Source: Osedax fenrisi (lineage: Eukaryota > Annelida > Polychaeta > Sabellida > Siboglinidae). From it: a DNA stretch of 64,000 nucleotides. The stretch is from contig OZ025239.1 in the NCBI GenBank assembly GCA_964019155.1, positions 76,000,071-76,064,070 on the forward strand, in the 5' to 3' direction. Positions 25,601 through 64,000 of the stretch are shown here, in pieces (positions within the stretch are counted from its first letter, which is position 1; every line of letters starts with the position of its first letter). The notes under the pieces were generated by a model. It was not told the DNA's origin. It saw only the letters and a program-made list of their open reading frames with translations, and made no database searches. A program made the position numbers and the translations under genes.

Positions 25601-26088
25601 GTAATTCAATAAATAATAAAAAATTATATCGTTGGATAAGCATCAGGATACACACAAATAAATGCTTTCAAATTAATAAAATATATATATTGGATATTTT
25701 TATATTGTTATTTTTTGTCACGTTATTTTTTTTAATAACTATTATTTATAGATATTTATAGATATCCTAATTATATATAATTTAAATTTTATTTTATAAT
25801 ATAAATGTAATTTAAATATTTTAATAAATTAAATTAGTAATTTATTATAAATTATAAATTATAAATTATAATGTTCCACATTATTATAATTTATAATAAA
25901 TTTAAACATATTTAATCATTTTTTAACAATATAGTTAAACATAAATCCCTGAATAAAGCATAACCTATTATAAATGACTAAATTAAAAGTACATGCAAGT
26001 CATATGACTTAATATAATTAATATATATTATAAAAAATTACAATTTATATATTATTTATTCATTTCATTTATTTATATTATCATATTG

Positions 26089-26092
<4 letters not shown>
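25601..26092. other. AT-rich spacer without a recognised gene
   Basis: Short repeats of AAATTATAAATTATAA at 25845-25875; otherwise no feature. Confidence 0.55.

Positions 26093-26157
<65 letters not shown>
26093..26157. repeat. (AT)n microsatellite
   Basis: About 65 bases of uninterrupted alternating AT. Confidence 0.97.
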
Positions 26158-26160
<3 letters not shown>

Positions 26161-26620
26161 ATAGGTACCTTCCCGGTATAACCTTATATAAAAAATATAA
26201 TGAATATATATATCATAAAACTTAAATTATATATATATCCATATTCATATTTTAATATTGTTCAACATAAACATAAATATATATTTATATATTTTGTTAT
26301 AACCCTACAGGACTTTCCCTACTAATTTCCCACATGTATTATATAATATAACCTCTGATTTATGATAATATATATATACACTGTATACAGTAATGATTCT
26401 ATAAGTTCAGATAACAAAAATGTATCATATATGATAGAATTTAGTTATCTGAACTTATTATTCCTTTTATTACCTATAGGTAATGATAAGTATAATTGTG
26501 CAATTTGAATAGTTTTAATTTTAATATATCCAAACCCAAACAAAATAAAGATTATAAATAAATAATAACATATTGTTGTATTAATTTTTATTATAATTAT
26601 ATATATATATGCCTACTTGC

Positions 26621-27470
26621 TTAATTTCGAGGATGATCTTCACCGTCTACTCGAGCATCAGTATGAGTCAACTCCCGCCAGATATCTCTATCGAGAATGC
26701 TGGTTCTTATCTCTTCCTTCTCTAGGAGACCAGTGTCCTTTTTTAACACATTAACATAGTTCAATCGTCGGCGACCTCTGCTAGCTTTGCCTTGTGTGGG
26801 TTCCCATACAATGAGCGGGTGTGTTGATAGTTCCGGATGCCGTATACAGTGACCAGCCATTCTCATCCTTCTGGATTTTATTTTGGATGAAACAAGAGGT
26901 AGTTTACCATACACATTTTTATTTGGGGAGTGTTCTTGCCAAGATATATTTAGGGCTTTACGAAGCATTCGCGTATATGTGCCATCCAGTGATTTCTGCT
27001 GTTGAACAGTCAGTGTCCATGACTCAGATCCATAGGTTAGTACACTTTCTACGGTTGCTATAGCAAAGAGTCTTCTTTTAAGTAGTAAGTTTATCTTAGA
27101 CTTCCATATAACGTTCATGCTATGTAGTGCGTTCCATTCTAGAGACTTTATCACTTTAATGTCCTTTTCTGACGAATTGATCCAATAACCAAGGTATTTG
27201 AAGTCTTTTTCGACTTGTAATGCTTGACCATCAGCTGATTTTAAGACTATTGATTCAGGTGTGTTAAAGGCCATTACTTTGGTCTTTCTAGTAATCATAA
27301 GTAGTCCTACTCTTTTTCATTCAGACTCTACCCTTAGAAGTAACTCCCTGGCTTAACTTACAGTGTTAGATAATAAGGCTATATCATCAGCAAAATCTAA
27401 ATCTGTTAAAACAGTTGGATGCAATCTTCGACTTCTGCGAGGGACAATAGTAAATCCTAATTCCTCTGAT
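26621..27470 (-). pseudogene. 5'-truncated RTE-like LINE, reverse transcriptase C-terminal part
   Basis: Reading the minus strand from 27470 gives EELGFTIVPRRSRRLHP, the catalytic-box motif DFADDIALLSNT, two in-frame stops (in TVS-stop-ARELLLRVESE-stop-KRVGL), then an open 225-codon stretch to 26621. That stretch carries VEKDFKYLGYW, ATVESVLTYGSESWTL, YTRMLRKALNISW and RRMRMAGHCIRHPEL, the thumb and C-terminal region typical of RTE/craniofacial-2-like LINEs of invertebrates. The 5' side is cut off at an (AT)n tract next to a pogo-type MITE, and the 3' side also ends in (AT)n. Truncation and stops make it inactive. The clade name is from motif memory and is the least sure part. Confidence 0.85.
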
Positions 27471-27493
27471 ATATATATATATATATATATATA

Positions 27494-27914
27494 CAGTCAA
27501 CTCCTGATAAGTCGGACTCGCAAGGGATCGGGTAAAGTGTCCGACTTAGCGAGATGTCCATCTTATCCGAGATTAAGAATATCATGCAAATAAGACATGA
27601 AATGCGCAGCGCGAGTTAAATGGTTACCGAAATAGGTAATTATGCAACAATCAACAACATAAAATGTTGTATTCAATAATATTACTTACTCAAATTGTAA
27701 TATTCATTATTTAAAGTAAACATTTCTGAAAATTTATAAAAGTCCTACTTATCCAGTAAACAAATCATAAAAATGACTATAATATGTGTCCGACTTACCC
27801 AATCCAACTTATCCGACTTATCCGATTAATTTAACATGGAACTAGATACAAATACAACCAAACCAACTAAATTTGTCTGACTTATCCGTAGTCCGACTTA
27901 CCGAGAGTTGACTG
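27494..27914. mobile_element. pogo/Tigger-type MITE (421 bp)
   Basis: Inverted ends CAGTCAACTCCTGATAAGTC (left) and CAGTCAACTCTCGGTAAGTC (right, reversed), both then GGAC, inside TATA on both sides. Further copies of TCCGACTTATCC lie inside. CAGTCAACTC ends with a TA target fit pogo/Tigger. Confidence 0.9.
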
Positions 27915-29269
<1,355 letters not shown>

Positions 29270-31626
29270 TAGGGGCGTCGGAACGATATTTTGTATGGGG
29301 GGGCTATTTATTTCTATTTTATATTATATATCCTATTATTTATTACTAATATAATTACTAACTATATATTATTAATAACGTATACCTCTTTAGTCTATGG
29401 TAACCCTTTAACCATTTAATATATGCAATTAATAATATTTAATTTGTATAACAATAAGTAGGAATATATTAGAAAATTAATAATAAATATTACATAATTT
29501 ATTATTATATAAATATATAAATTTTTATTTATAAATATACCCATCTCAATTTTTTGAATTATTTTTTGATTGATATTTACCAATACTAATGCATTGAATC
29601 TACTATCTAGCATAGTAGATCGTAACAACGTATTTATTATTCGTAGCTTACTAAATCCACGCTAACATGACACAAACTTGAGGGGCAAACCAATAAAATT
29701 TGATCAAATCTATTATGCCGGAAAATATTTTTTGAATTTTAAGAGATTGTTTCATCATGTATATTTGTATCCTCATCAGGTGGTATAGAACTTATTGATT
29801 GATTTGAAGATATATAAATTAGATCTTTCAATCGTTAATTCTTCATACATTTTTTAATAACATCTGTTTAGTGTAGAAAATTAATAGGATTAATAAGATT
29901 AATATAAAAAAACAAACCTTTTTTTCATGAATTATATTATTTGTGATAATGATTATAATAAAGTATACTTTAATTTATAAGAATGTATAAATAATGTTTT
30001 CTTAGTATAACATTTGGTTTTAATTTTCATCATTATGGAATCAAACAACTCAGTATATTTTATTCTGTAAATATTAATGATAAAGTATATTATCATATTT
30101 GATCATATCTAATCACATTCTTATATTAACATAACATTAATAATGTTATATTATTTTATCTAGATGAGGTACCTTACATAGTCTTTGTAACATTCATTAC
30201 TAATCATCTCATACATATTTATAATAATGTTTAGTATATGTCTTATTATTATTCTCTGGATTAGATATACTTAGAAAATTAAATTAGTTATATTTAAAAT
30301 TAAAATAAATTATTATAATATTTTATTATAAACATTTATTATAAGCTATTATGTATTTTATAAAATGTTTTATATAATATGTTTATAAAAGTATGTTATT
30401 AACCTTGAATCAATATAAAAACTTGTATATATAAAATATAAAATACTTTTGTTTCTATATCTTCAATTAATGTGTGCAAATTATTTCTATCATTATTCAA
30501 TTTAATTAGAATCATCTTTACTATTATCCATAGATTTAGAGTACCAGGAACTTTGGTACTCTAAATCTATGCTATTATCTGATCCTTTATTTTTATTTAT
30601 TATTGATTTTTATTATGATTATATATAATTATAATCATATATATATGATATAAAAATGATATAAAAAATATATTTGAAAGCATATATGCTTTCAAGTATA
30701 TTTTTTATAAATGTTACTTTCAATAGTATGTGTTGGTATCATGAAAGCTTTCACCTTCATATCCAAGCTTTCAAATATCAAACTTGAAATATTCATAGAA
30801 AAAATAATTGACTTATTCATATTTTTTAATAATAAATTTGCAATATATTTGTGGTCATTGGTAATATAATCTAATTCTTTATATTATTTCAGTGCATCGA
30901 TTATATCACTATATTGATATAATGTTGCTTTAATACATGATTTTCATAGTCTATCTTGTTGGGCATAATAGTTTCAATGTATTTGCTTTATTATTATTAG
31001 TATTATATACAATCAGGAATTTGATTGTTTGTTCATATAATAATCCCAAATCATGAACCACTCTCAAGGCTTTTCTTATATTTATATTATTATCTAATGA
31101 TTATGCTATTAAGTTTTACTAAAAAGTTAATTGATGTCTATTCATTATTATAGTCTTTACACTATTATATTGGCCAGACATATTAGCTGCACCGTCATAT
31201 GACTGTCCTCTTAATTTAGAAATATACAAGTTAAGATGTTAAAATTCAGATAACATTAAATTTGCTATATTTAAGTTGTATCCGCAGTCATCTTATAATC
31301 AAATATTTAATAATTCAGATTTATATAGTTGAATAATTTCATTCTTAATATCGCTAGATTACAAGTATCTCTCAGAGATTCTATCATGAATATTATCATA
31401 TTTCATGGATGGGGGGGCCCAGGGGGGCAAACAATACTTAGCCCCCCCATATGTTTGGTAAAATTCTTTAGAAAAAATTTGTATTAAAAAAGACAATATA
31501 CTAGATTTAATATATATAATTTTATTAATACACTTTTCATGGGGGGGGCAAAACATACTTAGCCCCCCCCATATTTTTGCATGGGGGGGTCCGATACCCC
31601 CCGCCCCCCCTGTTCCGACGCCCCTA
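29270..31626 (-). mobile_element. hAT transposon with 8-bp target duplication (2.36 kb)
   Basis: Left end TAGGGGCGTCGGAAC, right end GTTCCGACGCCCCTA. Both are flanked by the identical 8-mer CCTATAGG (29262-29269 and 31627-31634). Eight-base target duplicates plus the transposase remnants below identify the hAT superfamily (ZMYM1-like group). Subterminal runs of G/C (GGGGGGGCT at left; repeated CATGGGGGGGC and AGCCCCCCCCAT at 31405-31610) are an oddity. Confidence 0.88.
29556..31220 (-). pseudogene. Decayed hAT transposase (ZMYM1-like)
   Basis: On the minus strand, 31220-31151 reads LRGQSYDGAANMSGQYNSVK, close to the YDGA-x-NMSG motif of the catalytic region. The 3' part at 29627-29556 reads LRSTMLDSRFNALVLVNINQ, the start of the C-terminal hAT dimerisation region. 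The intervening sequence is full of stops and frameshifts, so the gene is dead. Domain order on one strand and position inside the TIRs support the call. Confidence 0.75.
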
Positions 31627-31779
31627 CCTATAGGCTATACTGTCTAGGTATAGCTATACGTAGACACGCGTGTTATAGACGTTAACGCGATATAGACATC
31701 ACTTGTAAGTGTGCATAATGTAATATATTACACTCATGTAACATTAGTCATGTAACGTTAGTCATGTAACACGAATCAT

Positions 31780-31871
31780 GTTATATCATGATCATCTGGT
31801 GTTCCTATAGTTAACATAGTATTCTAGTATACTATGTTAACTATAGGAACACCAGATGATCATGATATAAC
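31780..31871. repeat. Perfect palindrome, 43-bp arms, 6-base loop
   Basis: Bases 31780-31822 are the exact reverse complement of 31829-31871 (arm includes TCTGGTGTTCCTATAGTTAA); the loop is TCTAGT. It lies 150 bp beyond the hAT element, preceded by three TCATGTAAC repeats. Confidence 0.95.
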
Positions 31872-32367
31872 TATATAGCTATATCCTATAGCATATCGCA
31901 TATAGCCTATGTAGCCGATGAATCTATATATAGAGTGGTATTATGAGCGCGCTGCCTCACTACGGTTTCAAAGCGGATATTTAACTGTCGCACCCGCACA
32001 CACACACAGGTATTCCCGCACACGTGAGACAACTTCGCACCGCACACACGCTCCGGATGCCGCTCCGTAGTGGTTACGTAATAGATGTGTGCCCCCCTGG
32101 TCGTCTAGTTACCCCCATTGTCCCCCTCCCCATTGTTTAACCTCTAAATCGACCATGTCGCCCTTATCACCCTAGCTGACGTTCTGTGAACTATTTCGAT
32201 TAGTTTTTTACATTTTTAACTTCCGGAATATATATCTTCACAGATTATAGAATATGACCATATTTTACCGTAAAGTAATATATATATATATATATATAAA
32301 TAAAATATCAAGTAAAATATTACATTAAAAATATTTTTACTTTACAGTAACATTATATAATCTGAGG

Positions 32368-32401
<34 letters not shown>

Positions 32402-32504
32402 TCAAGTAGACCAGAGGTTACATTTGTAGAAATCTAAGGTACCCATGGGTAACTCATTGACTAGCATGCATTGTCAATATATTCACATAATACGTAATCA
32501 ATAT
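31872..32504. other. Intergenic, locally GC-richer patch, no gene recognised
   Basis: 31950-32170 is richer in GC and CpG than its surroundings (CACCCGCACACACACACAGG, CTCCGGATGCCGCTCCGTAG) and could be a regulatory or exon-like patch, but no convincing open frame is present. Two (AT)n runs follow at 32279 and 32371. Confidence 0.4.
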
Positions 32505-32585
32505 ACACTTTCTTGCTAATTTACTTCTTTGAAGCGTACCTCCTATCTTATTTTCTACTTTGTTATTTTCAAGTTGTATTTAATT

Positions 32586-32626
<41 letters not shown>

Positions 32627-32802
32627 TACATATATAATTAAATATTGTATAAATATATAATTAAGTATTGTATAAATATATTATTAAGTATTGTATAAAT
32701 ATATTATATACATACTTGCCAATTTACTTCTTTGAAGCGTACCTCCTATCTCATTATCTACTTTGTTATTTTCAAGTTGTATTTAATTTAATATATATAT
32801 AT

Positions 32803-32855
<53 letters not shown>

Positions 32856-33229
32856 TAGTATATATTATATACATATATAATTAAATATTGTATAAATATA
32901 TAATTAAGTATTGTATAAATATATTATTAAGTATTGTATAAATATATTATATACATACTTGCCAATTTACTTCTTTGAAGCGTACCTCCTATCTCATTTT
33001 CTACTTTGTTATTTTCAAGTTGTATTTAATTCAATATATATATACATATATAATTAAATATTGTATACATATATGATTAAGTATTGTATAAATATATAAT
33101 TAAGTATTGTATAAATATATAATTAAGTATTGTATTAATATATTATACACATTCTTGCCAATTTACTTCTTTGAATAGTACCTCCTATCTCATTTTCTAC
33201 TTTGTTATTTTCAAGTTGTATTTAATTCA

Positions 33230-33240
<11 letters not shown>
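32505..33240. repeat. Large-unit tandem repeat (about 200-240 bp, four copies)
   Basis: The block CTTGCCAATTTACTTCTTTG plus AAGCGTACCTCCTATCT recurs at about 32511, 32715, 32957 and 33155, each followed by CTACTTTGTTATTTTCAAGT, (AT)n and several TTAAGTATTGTATAAATATA units. Spacing varies with (AT)n length. Confidence 0.92.
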
Positions 33241-33277
<37 letters not shown>

Positions 33278-33800
33278 CCTATATATTGGGTTAAGGGTCA
33301 TAGGTCGTCTATTTCATGACAAGGAGACTTTCTTGTAGCACAGCAGGAGACATATAGTCTGTAGGTCACCTTAAATAATCGAATCATAGACTGTCACCTT
33401 GGAAATAATCACTAGTGAGTTTAACCGCAACGTATATTTACATCCGATAATAACACGTATACATATACGGTTATACACTATATAGAAGATACATTTAATC
33501 TCACGTGTTATATACACACATATATATATATATATTTATGAACTGTACATTTTGATATGTATATATTGTGCTATTAGTATTTGATGTAAATATACGCTTC
33601 GTTTAGACTCACTAGAGGTTATTTCAACCAGACTACTCTAGATTACGATGTCGACAGGATCCTCTATAAGTATAGGTCATTAGTGTCATTACGGTCACGT
33701 GTTTGTTATCATCACGTAATGATATTACCTCGAAGCATCCGCTTCTCTATCTATAGTAGTTGTAACCGGAAAATTAAAGAGAGCTCGAATATAGGGCATA

Positions 33801-34000
33801 NNNNNNNNNNNNNNNNNNNNNNNNNNNNNNNNNNNNNNNNNNNNNNNNNNNNNNNNNNNNNNNNNNNNNNNNNNNNNNNNNNNNNNNNNNNNNNNNNNNN
33901 NNNNNNNNNNNNNNNNNNNNNNNNNNNNNNNNNNNNNNNNNNNNNNNNNNNNNNNNNNNNNNNNNNNNNNNNNNNNNNNNNNNNNNNNNNNNNNNNNNNN
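33801..34000. other. Assembly gap (200 N)
   Basis: Exactly 200 undetermined bases, probably an arbitrary-size scaffold gap. Features on either side may not be truly adjacent. Confidence 0.99.
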
Positions 34001-36400
34001 ACTCTATAGCATATGTATACACAAGCCATATACGGGTATAACTCTATTTAATGTTAAATGGAGATTTATTATAGATATACTTTTAATTAATTATCATATC
34101 ATACATATTAATATGTTATCAGTAGTGTAAACAATGTACGTAATCTAATAAATATATTATTAACTCCACCCCAATACAACATTAATTACACCCCCTATAT
34201 AATATTAACCCCACCCCATTATAATATTAGGAAGCGAATAAAGAAAGAACAAAGTGGCAATAACAAAATCTCTTGTCAGTAAATCGAACATGACGCTAAA
34301 GATATGGATTAACTGTAGTTGATAATGGATAATCTGAATGTGAACTAAATCTGAATATGTTTTATAAGACTATGTGTATTTATTACAGAGATAAAACAAT
34401 ATTAACTTTGATTACATGTAAATGAATTAATAATATCAATAAATATTACAAATATAATTCATTATATAATAAAATATAATTTATAATAATCGTTATTAAC
34501 AATTTTCAATAATAAATATATAATTATATCACTCAGGCAAATAGGTAATAATATATTAAATATTTGTTGTCATTCATACATTCATACCTATTCTAAATTT
34601 CTGAATAAATCCATAAAGAAGATGATGGAAGTGCCTAAACCAATTAGGTAACAGGTATTAGTAGTAGTAGTAACGAAACATTAATGTTTATAATTCATCA
34701 TCGATTAGAGGGGTTTGGTCGATAGTTCACAAAGTATCCGATATAAAGATAATCTTTATTTATATCGACGACCGATAGATGTTTAATCTGCATTATATCA
34801 TTTAGTAAATATATTACTATATTTTTGTATAGATGATGGCTATTTATAAAATATTATATAATATCAATCATAAATATAATTAGTGATAAAAGCATACTTT
34901 TTATAAATATATCAAACACAAAGCTTATGTAAAAGCATGTCGATGCTGAATGCGTTATGGGCCACAGATCAATGTTATTTCAGTAAGATATGTATGACTA
35001 ACTACCTTTAGAAGATTAAGATTAAGAAGATATAAGATAATAACATATCATATGATATTTAAGAATGTATTCATTAGAATGTACCTACCTATAGTGCATA
35101 TTACTGTTTATATCGAGCACAATTGAAGCATGTGTTATTCTACACATTCAATAATAAACACATGAAATTTGTTATTCACGAATATCTACTATGTTAAACA
35201 ATAAACAATTATAAATAAATCTCTATTTTGAATAAAATATTTATAAAGAAAACATTTTAAAATATAAATGTAGTTTTATTTGACAGATAAATAAAAATCC
35301 TCGATATCTTTGATTCAGATTTAAATCATTGAAATATGATTATTAAAACCACTGACAAGTATATATAGTTTAGAGTACAAAAAGTAACCATTGCAGAGAT
35401 AGCAATTCCATGTCCTGTCCTTGATATTACAGAGTTCCTAATTATTATTAAAATATGCATTCTATTAAACTACATTTTATAAATTATTATATATATTATT
35501 TATAAAAATTTGTATTATAAAATATTTATATTTTCTATATCCAACCCTACAATATTCGTATTTATAAATGTACAAATACAGAATCTTATAATCATATCTA
35601 TATTCAGATACAACTTTGTACACTATTTGTATATAATGTATTATTACTATTTTCTCAATATATGTAAAATAGCATCGTATAAAAGAACGATGGATTGTTA
35701 TCAGTCAACCTAAATCCAATTCAGTGATTTCTATCAAGAACAACCTATACTAAAAGGATTCACGACTCGAGATCACCCCCTATAAATACTGATATTTGTA
35801 CATACTGACAATGTGTACATACTGACTACGTAGTCGATGTGGAGGTTATTCTATAAGTGTGCAGATTCCCAGAATGCAAGAGTATAAGTTTTAGAATTTA
35901 CGATTTTAAAAGCGTATACCATAATGTAATGTAATTTTTATTTTTATTACAAATTTATTAATTATTAACTTTTAAATAAACGCCAAATCAGCAAATTAGC
36001 TTTTCTAACACATGCAACTGTATTAATCTGGTGATTGAAAAATACAACTCAAAAAATACAAAATATATAAAATTTATATTTTTTCAGAGAATATTAATCA
36101 ATTAAGATCAACATATTTTCAGTTTATGTAAACAACATTTAACGATTAAAATTATATTAATAAAATATGAACAATTTAAGAACATCATTTTAAGTATTAT
36201 TTAATTAGTATCTAACGTAATGTACAATGTTTCAATGTTTTATCGTGCAATATATAATATTAATATTCGATTCTGTACGATATCATCTTACTATATATAG
36301 ATAGTGATACGTCAGTGAGAGAGGGGCGCCACCTACTTACGAGTGAAGTGTACACGGGCTGCTGTCACGCTAGCATGCAGTGGCAAGTGCTCGTTCCATT
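34001..36400. other. Intergenic AT-rich spacer downstream of the carboxypeptidase gene
   Basis: Holds a small CACCCCNNTATAATATTAAC repeat at 34155-34232 and a short (TAG)n at 34657-34672. No coding block recognised. Confidence 0.55.
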
Positions 36401-36410
36401 TCAATATCGT

Positions 36411-36433
36411 TTTATTTCAATATCGTATTTATT
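36411..36433 (-). promoter_or_regulatory. Two AATAAA polyadenylation signals of the carboxypeptidase gene
   Basis: On the minus strand AATAAA occurs at 36433-36428 and again at 36416-36411, about 48 and 65 bases after the stop codon. Either could set the mRNA 3' end. Confidence 0.5.
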
Positions 36434-36480
36434 ATCGTATTTAGAATAAATTAATATAATTTAACTAATAATACTCGTTG

Positions 36481-63683
<27,203 letters not shown>

Positions 63684-64000
63684 CTATCTATGATCAGTGA
63701 TGATAAGTACTAATAACTGTTACCTCGACGTATTGGATATAGTGACTCTTTTCAATATTATTGTGATGAGAAGAGAGTGATCAAAGTCAAATTAATAATT
63801 ATGAATACAATAAAATATTGCTGATATATTATAATAATATACTCTATATTTATAGTATATAATTATATATGTTTTGTTATTACTTTGATCGTGCACCCGG
63901 TTGATCATTATGTACGACCTTGGTAATCCCACTTCAGAGATATAGCAGTCATATTAATACAATATTGTACGCGAACATTTCCCGAATAAAACAATTGTAA
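63684..64000. other. Sequence upstream of CCP1 exon 1, no exon recognised
   Basis: AT-rich with a few GC-richer bases at 63890-63945. The missing N-terminal exon(s) and promoter of CCP1 are probably beyond the window; nothing here could be matched. Confidence 0.5.

Noticed and set aside
25322..25609. 95-residue Phe/Leu-rich frame resembling a membrane protein
   Set aside because: Reverse translation of an A-rich low-complexity tract.
33683..34029. Open frames through 33801-34000
   Set aside because: They run through 200 N and have no meaning.

Overview
This is an AT-rich, repeat-laden piece of an animal nuclear genome, almost certainly an invertebrate. It has GT-AG introns, long (AT)n microsatellites, many TA-flanked DNA transposons, LINEs, tRNA-derived SINEs and a 200-base assembly gap (33801-34000). 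The mix of repeats would suit an arthropod, but nothing fixes the phylum. There is no operon, CRISPR, rRNA gene or prokaryotic feature.

Left part (1-36 kb). I find no intact host gene here. It opens with a decayed Mutator-like transposase (184-2130) and a TTAA-flanked piggyBac-type MITE. Two copies of a 2-kb 'CACTG' element follow, at 6.4-8.5 kb and 22.1-24.0 kb, carrying 37-bp tandem hairpin repeats. Three TA-flanked GGGGA-ended transposons lie one after another: 9782-13084, 13163-21012 (with pogo/Tigger-type transposase remnants) and 21630-24511. Each holds nested insertions. Further right are an RTE-like LINE remnant (26.6-27.5 kb), a pogo-type MITE (27.5-27.9 kb), a decayed hAT element with a perfect 8-bp target duplication (29270-31626), a 43-bp-arm perfect palindrome (31.8 kb) and a ~200-240-bp tandem repeat (32.5-33.2 kb).

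Right part (36.5-64 kb). One gene on the minus strand fills this half: a cytosolic carboxypeptidase of the CCP1/Nna1 (AGTPBP1) type, the enzyme class that trims glutamates from tubulin and other proteins. I could follow 24 exons from 63683 down to a stop codon at 36481-36483. Every splice phase agrees, giving about 1141 residues: an ARM-like N-terminal part, an acidic/Ser-rich linker, the CCP N-domain, the M14 zinc carboxypeptidase core with all expected zinc and catalytic residues, and an acidic tail. The true N-terminus lies beyond the window edge. Exons are GC-richer than their surroundings and several abut poly-C tracts (poly-G on the given strand).

The introns of this gene host an antisense CR1/L2/Jockey-group LINE (about 55.94-58.74 kb) whose reverse transcriptase frame is interrupted by one stop, several MITEs, SINEs and many minisatellites. 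One SINE-like unit starts exactly at an exon's 5' splice site (44061). The other long open frames, notably at 45.4-46.1 kb and 60.6-60.9 kb, are artefacts of repeats whose unit is a multiple of three bases.
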